A stretch of 15,883 bases of DNA from Hepatocystis sp. ex Piliocolobus tephrosceles (GCA_902459845.2 CABPSV020000455.1:1-15883), one strand, 5' to 3'. Shown: positions 1-9,956, numbered from the stretch's first letter. Numbers and translations are program-made. The notes: generated by a model not told the origin, from the sequence alone.

Positions 1-518
1 ATGCACTTAACAAATGAAAAAACAAACATAAAATAAACAAATAAATGAATGATTTAATTATTTATTAAGTTCTTTTTTTTTTTATTATAAATAAGCTAAA
101 AAAAAAAAAAAAAAAAATGCAGAATCTCAATAAGTAAAATATGAATTATAGTATAGGAAGAGTACTATAAATAATTTGGGAATATAATTATGTTTTGAAG
201 AATATAAAAGACAATGTATATAATTAAAAAGTATGTTAAAGCGTATATATGGAACTGTTGACCCAAGTGTCTATAAAACGTTGTATATATATGTATATAT
301 ATATATATTTGTATGTAATGCATAAAATGATACAGCAATATTAAGCACTGAAAAAAATATTAACGTTGGATAAGCTAAAATGTTAACACGTCAATTTGTT
401 ATTTATGTAATGAACTGAGTACTAAAATTTAAACATATACATATATGTATATAAAATGTGTATTATTCAATTAAACAAAAATCCAAAAGTGAATAGCCCA
501 TTTTGTTGCATTATTTCC

Positions 519-570
<52 letters not shown>

Positions 571-587
571 TAAACTTTTAAAAGTCA
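1..587. other. 3' flank of the Trm5 gene, no gene seen
   Basis: This AT-rich stretch lies downstream of the minus-strand Trm5 stop codon. I see no convincing open reading frame, RNA gene or splice pattern in it. It holds poly(dA) at about 100-117, a TA-rich stretch near 283-310 and the T48 tract at 521-568, which is listed separately. It probably contains the Trm5 3' UTR and polyadenylation region, but no single signal can be chosen because AATAAA-like words are too common in DNA of this composition. Confidence 0.6.
521..568. repeat. T48 homopolymer (A48 on the Trm5 mRNA strand)
   Basis: There are 48 uninterrupted T residues on the plus strand. Read on the minus strand this is an A48 run that begins 19 nt after the Trm5 stop codon, so it should lie inside the 3' UTR if transcription extends that far. 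Length is likely to vary between isolates by slippage. Confidence 0.95.
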
Positions 588-3088
588 TTAACTTTGTAAC
601 AACTCCTTTAAATTGAATTCTACGACATACATCAATTTATTGGGAGACACTTTCCTAATCTGAAAAAAATGTGAAGGAAAAAAAAAATAAAATAAAAAAG
701 TAAAAAGTAAAAAAGGGAGTGATGTATTACACATATATATGTATATATATATACACATTTTAAATGTGAACACGCAAATAAAAGCAAAAAAAAAAAAAAA
801 ATTATTATTATTATTATTATTATTATACTATTTTAACTTTTTTTTTTGATTACCTCTGTAATTTTCATTTGCTTTGGAAGCATCTGAAAATGTAACAAAA
901 TATTCTTTTCTGCGTGTTCATAAAAAAATTCCGGTTTGGAAAAATAATAACAGTGAATAAAAATATTTCTTAATTGTTTATTTTCATATTTTAATTTTTT
1001 AAATGCATCAAGAAAATGTAAAGAATTTTGTGGTAAATTCATTAATACATGTATGTCATTATAAATATTAGGGTTTATATTTATTTTAAATAATTCTTTG
1101 TTTTTATCAATTTTTGGTATATCACCAGTTATACTATTACTGTCATTACTTGTACCATTTAAATAAGTATTGTTTTGATGGCTAACATTATTACATAAGT
1201 TATAATTTACAACTGATATATGTTTGTTTCCTATCTTTTGTTCTTTCAATTTTATATTATCATTAGTGATTATATTATTATGTGTTTCCATATGTAAATT
1301 ACTTTTATTTATATCATACTTTTCCTCATTATCACCATTCGTAATATTAGTGAGTATACCGTCATTTTTGTTTATATTATTTATTAACATTTGATTATCA
1401 TCAATTTTTGTTAGATCATTTTGTAAATGATCATTTATTTCTGTGTTATTGTTAATTCGTTTTTTTAAACTTTCTTTTTTTTTTTTCTCATTATATATTT
1501 TATTATTTTTTTGATAAATATTATGATCTATACTGTTTAATACTTGTTCAGATATATTTTTTTTATTTTGTTCATCTATATATATGGTTAATATATTTTC
1601 GTTTTTTGAAAAAATATTTAATTCAATTAATTTTTCTACAAATTTTCTAGCATCTAAATTGTAAGTAAATATATTTTTTTTTTTATTAGCTTTAATATTT
1701 ATATTCATATAATTATAGGCATGTTCATTAATGTCATTCGAAAAACATATACAACTTTTTTTGCTTAACAATAAACTAAATATACCCACTCCAGCAAATA
1801 AGTCAATAATAATAGAATTATTTTCAACTATATCATATATACGATCCCTTTCTTTTTTTAATTTGGAACTCCAATATATTAATTCATAGTTTAATTTGAT
1901 TTTTAAATTGTTTTCTTTTAATTCAGTTATATAATTATGTTCTCCTGCTAACAGTTCTATATCAAATGTTCTGTGAATGTTGTTTAACATATTTTTTTTA
2001 TTTATTACAGTTTTAATACTTTTATTTTTATCTAATATAATTTCACTAATAATTTTTTTATGATCTACTAATTTCTCGCAAAAATTTAAATGAGCTATAT
2101 GACCAACTATTTCATATTTATGTATTATTTCTTTTGTATGTGGAAATATTTTTTTTAAAATTTCAGATGTGTTCATATTATCATATCCTAATTTTAAAAT
2201 TACTTTTTTTATATTTATTTTTTCCTTTTTAATAATTTTATACAATTCTTCTAAATATATTAATTTATTTTTGTTGTAAAATATATTCATATTGCTTTGT
2301 TCCTTATCACTTTCACTGTCAACATCCCATTTATTATCGTCACAAGATGTATCTATTTCATTTGTGTATCCGTTATTTACATCTTTTACATTTTCATCTA
2401 TTGGGTGTTCGTTATTGTTTGTTTGATGATTATAATGAGTAACAAGAGATGTTGCATTAGTATTATCCTTACTAGTTAAATTGTCCATATCATATGTATC
2501 TGTCATAAACTGATTTTCTTTTACATAAATTTTTTCATTATCATCAAATACTTCTTTAATAACTTTATCGAAATAATCATTCAGAGGTACTAATCTGTAG
2601 TCTTCTATATTTTCTTCATTCTTATCTAAAATATTATAATTAACAGTTGTTATATTTTTGTTACTACTCTGATTCAAATTTGTATTTGTTTGCAAACTTA
2701 AATGTTCTTTGTTTTTATTATTAGTATCTGCATTTTCAAAATATTTATTAATACGATCAAATAGATTTATACTTTTATCATTTTGTTTAATAATTGAATT
2801 TTTATAATCTTTATATAATAATACAGATGGAAATTTATATATATTTAATAACCAAAACCTTATGTATTTATTTTTTAATATATCATTAACTTTGTATTTA
2901 TTTATTATCAAACAATATGCTTCTTTTTCATATTGTAATTTTTTTTTTACATCATGTAAACTTTTTATATTCATAACAGAATTCATATTTTGAAAGGTAA
3001 AAACGCTGCTCTTTATTCTATTTTTTTTTAATAAATAAACGTAATCAGAATGTAAAATATATATAAAAAATAATATTTTTAAAAACAT
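588..3088 (-). CDS. TRM5: tRNA (guanine(37)-N1)-methyltransferase, Trm5 family
   Basis: The enzyme transfers a methyl group from S-adenosylmethionine to N1 of G37, next to the tRNA anticodon, which prevents +1 frameshifting. Two exons: 3088-854 and 659-588, joined in phase 0 across a 194-bp intron with donor GAG|GTAATC and acceptor TTTCAG|ATT. The product is 768 residues, against about 500 for yeast or human Trm5. Visible family motifs are an RTFDIELLAGE block followed by ELIYWSSKL, the SAM-binding DLFAGVGIF at 429-437, NDINEHAY shortly after, DARKF at 479-483, NLPQNS at 684-689, HCYYFSK near 711 and IRKVSPNK in the last exon. Extra length comes from an Asn-rich insertion near 115-265 and an insertion of about 200 residues between DARKF and NLPQNS. 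The start is the ATG at 3088; it opens with a hydrophobic leader followed by Lys/Arg-rich sequence, so organelle targeting is possible but unproven. The family call is very secure. Confidence 0.97.
660..853 (-). other. Trm5 intron
   Basis: This 194-bp intron separates the last 23 codons from the rest of Trm5. The donor reads GTAATC after a GAG codon, and the acceptor is T-rich and ends in CAG. Excision is required: read-through ends the protein at VIKKKS and loses the conserved IRKVSPNK segment found at the C terminus of Trm5 enzymes. The intron contains an A run and an ATT triplet repeat. Confidence 0.92.
800..827. repeat. (ATT)n microsatellite in the Trm5 intron
   Basis: About nine ATT triplets follow directly after an A run on the plus strand. 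The repeat lies near the 5' splice site of the minus-strand intron and is non-coding. Confidence 0.9.
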
Positions 3089-3382
3089 CAAGTAAGTTTC
3101 TATATACGTATGTGTTTAAAAAAAAATAAATTATAAAACAGAAAAAAGGAAAGAACAACAAAACAGAAAAGCAGAAAAAAGCAAACAACGTGTTCAAAAC
3201 AGGAAGATGATAAAAACAACGTTGATCAATTATTTGACCCACTTTATTTTTATGTATTTATTTATCCCGGTATCAACTTTGCCCATTTGTTTTTTAATAA
3301 ACCCGAAAGTAATCATTTTTTATTTTATCTTACTTGTGTATGTATTTATTTTTTTTATTTTTTTTTTTACTCAGCCCATGTA

Positions 3383-3413
<31 letters not shown>

Positions 3414-3774
3414 GATTGGTCGTATTTTTTAGTACTTAAAACACTTAACTCATATAACTCCATCATGGGAATTAAAAACAGTGCTATTATTTTTTTTGCT
3501 TATAATTAAAAAAATAGTAACATATTGATGCTTATTTGTATTGTGTTCAATGCTTATGACTGTATAAATATATATACCATATATATTTGGAGAAAAAAAG
3601 AATCATTAACTTAAAAGAATAAAGCAAGTTTTCACTTATTTGTATATTATTATTTATATGAATTACACTTCTAAGCTTTATTTTATTTTTTTTTAAGAAC
3701 AAAAATACATTCCTATAAACTAACTTTACCTAAAACTACTTGAGAGTTAATCATAAACATTATATGCTTTGTGC

Positions 3775-3775
<1 letters not shown>

Positions 3776-3824
<49 letters not shown>

Positions 3825-3827
3825 AAA
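3776..3827. repeat. T42 tract followed directly by an A tract
   Basis: A run of 42 T residues passes directly into about 10 A residues, giving a T-tract/A-tract junction that could form a short hairpin. It lies in the middle of the divergent intergenic region. Tracts of this kind disfavour nucleosomes in other eukaryotes, so a role in promoter opening is possible but not shown. Confidence 0.9.
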
Positions 3828-5960
3828 TAATTATTTTAAATATTTAACACATAAATTTTGTGTTTTTTTTTACCTTCATTTGATAAATATAAGATCACAG
3901 TAATGTAATAATTCGAGGTTGTTGGTGGATTACAAATAAAAAAAAAAAAAAAAAATGAAACAGTTACATTTATAATTTAAGTTTTATTGTTATGAAAAAA
4001 ATAAATAAGAAAAAATATCACCTCTACCTTACAATGTCATAAAACCAGCTACGATAAAATTAGTTATTATATAGTTGTATAATTTTACTAACACCTTGAA
4101 TGTTTTTATGTAAAAATGACACAAGATAGAAAGCTATGATATCACTTAAATACATTTTAGATAAATTATTTACATGTTCAAATAATGAAGTTAAATATTT
4201 TTTTAACAGTGTAAAATGTAAAAATAGTAATGATTTGTATATATTTATTATATAACACATACCCATCACATTAATAAATAAATATTTAAAACGGGTGCTG
4301 ATGATATATATATATATATATATGTGTATACATGTTTATTTGTGTGTGTATGTATAAAGGATAAGTAACCTAATTCTAGTATTAAGCTAATCCTTAAAAT
4401 GCAATTTTCAACATTTAAGAAAGAAAATACTAGCTTCTATATTCTTATATATATAAGTGTTTATATATACATATATGCTCTTTTTTTTTTTTCTTTTCGT
4501 TTTATAAAAAATAAATAAGCTTAGCATATTTTTAATGTAACCTATGCTTAACCTTAGCCTATTAATAAAACATATAATACTGATAGACAACGTTTTTTTT
4601 TTCATATAAAATATATAATTGTATATATATCTTATACATATGGACAACAAATAAAAAAGAAAAAAAAAAAAAAAGTAATATATTATATTCTCCACATTTT
4701 TAAAAAACAATAGTTACTTAATATTTTAATATGGATGTGCTGCATAGCAAGTGCACAAAGATTGTTTCGCAAAAAAAAAAAAAAAAAAAAAATGCATGAA
4801 CATGTTTATGTAAATATATGCATGTGATATATATGTTAGATACTCTTTATCCATGTGCAAATTTTCATATTTATATTTACATAGATTAAAATATCTTTTA
4901 TTAACATCATTTCTTCAGAAGAGAATACCATTTTTAAAATATCATTATAAGTGGTTCATATAATAAAATAAGCTAAAAAAAATTAACATACTCCATTAAT
5001 ATTTAAAAAAAAAAAAAAAAAAAAAAAGCTGCTATTTTACGAACCACTCGAGACTATATACTTACACATATATGTATAACAACTCATTAGGATTTATAAC
5101 ACTTTTTAATATAATTGTAAATAAGGAACTACCTTCGTTTTAACACGCATATGTCTTTTTTTTTTTTTTTTTTTTTTTACAGCATTATGTTCATATAAAA
5201 AGCTACAGAATATCAAATACATTTCTTTTTTTAATTGCAAATCTGTTTTTTTGTTTTAATTCTATGCTTTTAAAAATGTAAAAAAAAAAAAAAAAAAATA
5301 TATAATAATAGTAAAAATAATTCTGGTACTTATAGCAGTAATGGTAGTAATGATAGTAATAATAGAATATGTACAGGTGCATGGAAAAAAAAAAAAAATA
5401 AACATATATAATTAATATTTCCATAGAATAATGTGGACAATTACACCTTTTCTATATTATAGCACTATGTTAGCATACTTATTTACTTTTATTTTTTTTA
5501 TTAATAAATACAATACACTAATGTCACTTTTCTAGATATATTGTTATATTTTTATTAATTTATTTTTCATGTTTAACATATTAATTTTATCTTATAAAAA
5601 TAATTTTTTATTGTGCATAGCTTTTACAAGTTTTAAAATTGTTCATATGTTGCTATATTTTTTTCTATTTTTTTTTTATTTTATTTTTATTTTTTTATAT
5701 TTTTTAAAAGTGACAAAACAACATATGTAATATTTATGCACACAAATTATAATACTTAGTAATTATGTTAAAAAAAAAAAATAATTAATAAATAAAAAAG
5801 TTACTAGAAGTACAATACATATTATCATTTATAATATAGGTAAAATTATTAAATATTTTAGTTGTATAAATATACATATATATATTTATAAATTAATATA
5901 TATCTATATATACAAGCCCGCAATTAATATGTAAAGCTATCGAAAATACTAAAAATATAA

Positions 5961-5962
<2 letters not shown>

Positions 5963-5995
<33 letters not shown>

Positions 5996-6026
5996 TTAAC
6001 GTCAGGAAAGTGTAACATAATAAAAC

Positions 6027-6072
<46 letters not shown>
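5963..6072. repeat. Facing A30 and T43 homopolymers
   Basis: An A30 run (5963-5992) and a T43 run (6030-6072) are separated by 37 bp of mixed sequence. The arms are complementary, so either strand could fold into a long A:T hairpin. The pair lies about 0.6 kb upstream of the plus-strand gene's start codon. Confidence 0.9.
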
Positions 6073-6360
6073 CCGTCTTTTATTGTATTTACTACTATAA
6101 TATTTATTTGTTTTTTTTATGTATGCATCGAATGCCCTTTCTGTACTTAATATTGTATGTTTTATTTTTTGTCTGTTTTTTGTTATACCACAGTATATTT
6201 AAGTCCTTGTAGGTGCACAAGAAAAAACACACAGTTAATAAAGAGTTGTTACATATATCTATAAACATATATGTCCTTACATTTGCATAAATATAATGTT
6301 TTTTGTGCTTCAAATTTTGTCTCAAATTTATTTTAACACATTCCACATTTCTGTAGAAAA

Positions 6361-6660
6361 TATATTTACAATTTTTTTTTTAATAAAACAATTTAAAATA
6401 TAATTTTTTTTTTTTTTTTTCTTACCTTTCGTATTTAATTATTAATATTATATAACATATAAATATTTAAGTTCATAATCAGTCCAATTTTGTTAATAAT
6501 ATAAATTTTTTTTTATTTTTATTACTCTAACATTCTTTTTTTTTGTTGTAAAGTTTTTTTTCCTTTTTTTTTTTGTTTCTAAGTTTTTTTTTTTTTATTT
6601 TTTATTTTTTGAGAGTTTTACAACTATCTTTTAAAATTATTTCAAAGAAATAAATCGAAA
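6361..6660 (+). promoter_or_regulatory. T-rich leader upstream of the six-exon gene
   Basis: The 300 bp before the ATG are strongly T-rich on the coding strand, with repeated T runs broken by C and G at 6400-6420 and 6520-6610. The last 50 bp become A-rich, and the ATG sits in an A-rich context typical of Plasmodium starts. This is likely 5' UTR and proximal promoter. I cannot identify a transcription start or a specific factor site. Confidence 0.45.
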
Positions 6661-7394
6661 ATGTCAAACACTGGTGCTACAGACTTAAATTGGTTACCTT
6701 CTGATGCAGATGGTTATAAATTACAACAGTATTTAGTTTGCATACAATGATTAATATATATATATATATATAAACACATGTTTATGTATCTATTGTTATT
6801 TCCTGTTTTAGAACAATTAGCGTTAGGGTTTAAAATAATAACAAATGCATATAAGACCAGGGTCACGTCTCAAGAAGCAGAAATTAGATCTTTAAAAGCA
6901 CAGCTAGGAGAAAAAATCGAACAGGTGATTATTTTTTTTTTTTTTATAAATATTTTACCCATTCATTATAATGTAGATCAATTTAGTAATATATTCTAAT
7001 ATAAACATTTTTTTTTTTTTTTTTAATTTTTACTCCGTTAGTTATCATCAATACAAAAAAAATACAGTAATTTAGAAGTTCAATTAATTGAAGCAACTCA
7101 AAGGGGAAACCAACTATCTGATGAAAATAAACAATTAATTTCGACTATAAAAAAAGTAAATAAAAAATAAAATAAAAATAATGTAAAAAAGAATAACGTT
7201 CCATTTTTTTTTTTTTTTTACAAAAAAGTATACATATTTGATCATTGTAATAAAATATATAGTAAAAATGTTATTAGTTTTGTTATACCTATTAGTGCAT
7301 ATACATTTATATATACATGTTTGTATGTTTATGCAAGTTTTGCTTTATAAAATCATATTAATAATAATATTAATGCAAAAAAAAAAAAAAAATA

Positions 7395-7443
<49 letters not shown>

Positions 7444-7635
7444 TAATAATAATATACTACTTCAGTTGTACTAATTTGTTTGTATTATTTCTTTTTATTT
7501 TACAGCTTAATCGAGATATAGACAGATTAGAGAATTTGAAGAAAGCTGTTCTTAATTCTATCCAAGAGGAACATGATATAGATGATACTCATAAAGTAAA
7601 ACACAAGCATATATACAACTACATATAAATAAGCA

Positions 7636-7693
<58 letters not shown>

Positions 7694-8949
7694 CGTGTAT
7701 AAGCACATATCTATTTCCTATGGGCGTGCTGTTTTTCTCTCTGATTTTTTTTAGTCATGGCTGACTATTTTTTTAAACATATTTTTGTGCGAGGGAGCAT
7801 GTACATACATTTTTTGAATACCATTTCTTTTTTTTTGTTTATTTTGGCATATGTTTTTGTGAACAAAATTGCTCATACATATACACAAGCTTATTCAATG
7901 TTTCATGACTTTTACTTCAATATCATTATATATATATATATATTGTAAAGGAGCAGTCTGTGTATTGTCAAACTTTTATGCATACATTCGTAGTATAAAT
8001 TTTTGCAACTCTACATGTATTAACACTTTTTTTTTCTGGTATTAAATTCTATATAATAATTCCACGTGTACTAGTTTGATGATTTACCTTAATGAAAAAA
8101 GTTTTATATATTTTTTTTTTAATCTATATATAAGAATATAATAAAAATATATATATATATGCATGTGTATATATAAACAAATCTCATTTATGACTAAACA
8201 CGTGTACACCTTGTTTCTTGCTTTTTTTTCCTTTTTATGTAGTACTATTCAGCGGATGACATGCTACAAACAACCGCTCCAAGAACTATGCTCGAAATAA
8301 ATGGAAATGACGATTCATGTCAGACTCTCCTTAACAAATTAGTAAATTCGGATACAACAAGTATTATTAATGGGAATTTCAATGCACCCCATACAGAAAA
8401 TGCGTAATAATATATATACATACAAACACACACACACATATATATATACATATTAAAGAAGACACTGCATTAAAAACAAGTGATACTTTTTTCTTTTATA
8501 CATATTTATATATATATATATATATATATATGCATATTAATTTTTTGTTGCTATCTACAACTATCGGACCTTTTTGCTTGTTCTTTTCTTTTACGTTTAA
8601 AATAATTTTTATTATACTGTTATATGTACTATATATGTATTATGTCTAATGGTGCTATCATATTTTTTTTCTATCATATTTTTTTATTATGTTTGAATTG
8701 TACTATTTTTTTTTTTTGTCTTTTATTAGATCCATAAGCGAAAAAAACAATGACGGAAGAACTTTTTTTCGTAATGCAAGAACCCGACTAACGTATGAGC
8801 AATTTAATCTGTTTTTAAATAATATTAAAAAATTAAATAATAACCAGCAAAATCGAGATGAGACATTAAAAAAAGCTCAAGCAATATTTGGAGATTCTAA
8901 CGTGGATTTATATGAAGAATTTAAAGTACTCATATCAAAGCATTCTTAA
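6661..8949 (+). CDS. At4g15545-like coiled-coil protein, six exons
   Basis: Exons are 6661-6712, 6812-6924, 7042-7155, 7506-7595, 8243-8403 and 8730-8949; together they are 750 nt encoding 249 residues. The N terminus has LPSD at 12-15 followed by EQLALGFKI, which resembles the plant At4g15545-like pattern LPSDP-x-EQL-x-x-A-x-KI. Residues about 35-125 form a coiled coil. A Ser/Thr/Asn-rich linker follows. Residues 185-249 contain DGRTFFRNARTRLTYEQF, a DETLKKA segment, IFGDSN and DLYEEF, again the conserved C-terminal module of that plant family as I remember it. Arabidopsis members have been described as ER-body-associated proteins, but no function should be carried over to the parasite. The first intron uses donor G|GTTATA, chosen because it is the only nearby donor that restores the frame and the LPSD-EQL spacing. 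There is no signal peptide or membrane segment. Expected location is cytosolic or on a membrane or cytoskeletal surface. Confidence 0.9.
7389..7443. repeat. (AAT)n microsatellite in intron 3
   Basis: A long AAT triplet array inside the 350-bp third intron (7156-7505) of the plus-strand gene. It is preceded by an A run and is non-coding in the spliced model. Confidence 0.92.
7630..7690. repeat. (CATA)n followed by (AT)n in intron 4
   Basis: About eight CATA tetranucleotides pass into an AT dinucleotide array within the 647-bp fourth intron (7596-8242). The change from one unit to the other without a gap suggests that one array arose from the edge of the other. Confidence 0.9.
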
Positions 8950-9390
8950 AAATTGACTTAATATATATATTAAGAAAACAAAAAAAAATATAAATACATA
9001 TATATTTTGTGTTATTGTTGTTGAAAAAGTTAAAATAGTCCGCCCTACTTGATAACCTATAATGTATAAACATGTATAATGTATACAAAAACGTGTGTAT
9101 ACGTATGAATATATAGATGTGTGTTTGTTTTATAATTTTTATTCTGTTTTTTTTTGTTTTTTTTTTTTTGTTTTTTTTCATTTTTTTTTTTGTAACAGTT
9201 TTAACTTTATAATTGAATATATTTTATATTATTAATAAATTCGAAAATTCTTTAATTTTTTATGTAAAATTATACTTTTATAATTCAACAAAATTTAATA
9301 AGTTAAAAAAAAAAAAAAAAAAATCAGGTGCGATTTATATACCTGAATAAATTCATATTAAAAATGTAAAGAATAATACACATTATGCAT

Positions 9391-9480
9391 GTATGTATGT
9401 ATTTATGTATGTATGGGTGTATTTATGTATGTATGGATGTATTTATGTATGTACGCACGCATGTATGTATGTGTGTGTAT
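9391..9480. repeat. GTAT-family microsatellite with a 20-bp higher-order unit
   Basis: Tetranucleotide GTAT repeats with interruptions. Three consecutive 20-bp units (9399-9418, 9419-9438, 9439-9458) share the first 14 bases or more and differ near their ends (GGGT, GGAT, CGCAC), showing segmental duplication inside the microsatellite. Confidence 0.85.
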
Positions 9481-9917
9481 ATGCTCATACATGTATTATT
9501 TTGTAAACATTTTTACATACTAAAAAAAAAAAATAACCCCAAAACAACTATTTTTATATCAATTTGTTTTTTAAGTGGAACATCACATATACAAAATAAG
9601 GTTTATTCATATAGGTTTTTTATTATCACATATACATAAACAAAAAAAAAAGTCATAAAAAAATTGTTATGTTAAAAAAAAGAAGTTTTAAAAACATTTT
9701 TATATATAAGTGTACATATGTGTACATATATATATGCGTGTGTACGTATATATGATTGCTAATAAAATTCTTGTTTTAATTTGACAAAACGTAATATAAT
9801 TACATTTGGGGAATCATAAATATTTGACAACTGTTCAAAAAAAAAAAAAAAAAAAAAAAGTCATTAATTTAGCCAGTTAGCCAAATAAATAATAATTTGA
9901 AACGGTACACTTTAAAT

Positions 9918-9920
<3 letters not shown>

Positions 9921-9956
<36 letters not shown>

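Larger units (their letters stand above)
3089..6660. other. Divergent intergenic region between Trm5 and the coiled-coil gene
   Basis: These 3.6 kb separate two divergently transcribed genes, so they should contain both promoters and 5' UTRs. Most of the sequence is AT-only runs: A28 at 3386-3413, T42 at 3776-3817, A runs near 4771-4792 and 5005-5027, T runs near 5156-5178, A30 at 5963-5992 and T43 at 6030-6072. Between them sit short islands with more balanced composition and plausible splice sites: plus strand 3207-3509; minus strand 4060-4269, 4881-4931, 5200-5275 and 6104-6425. I could not join any of them into a convincing gene, and none matches a protein I recognise. They are described under findings. 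Confidence 0.7.

Noticed and set aside
2297..2479. Plus-strand ORF inside Trm5, and minus-strand ORF at 3045-3242 overlapping the Trm5 start
   Set aside because: They overlap the secure Trm5 frame, consist of Phe/Ile/Tyr-rich translation of AT-rich DNA, and show no family motif.
4408..4710. Minus-strand 100-codon ORF rich in Phe, Tyr and Lys
   Set aside because: Mostly AT-repeat translation. A short middle part (GYIKNMLSLF) might be an exon, but support is too thin to list.
8930..9181. Minus-strand ORF overlapping the end of the six-exon gene
   Set aside because: The sequence is Lys/Asn/Ile filler from T-rich 3' UTR DNA, with no splice support.
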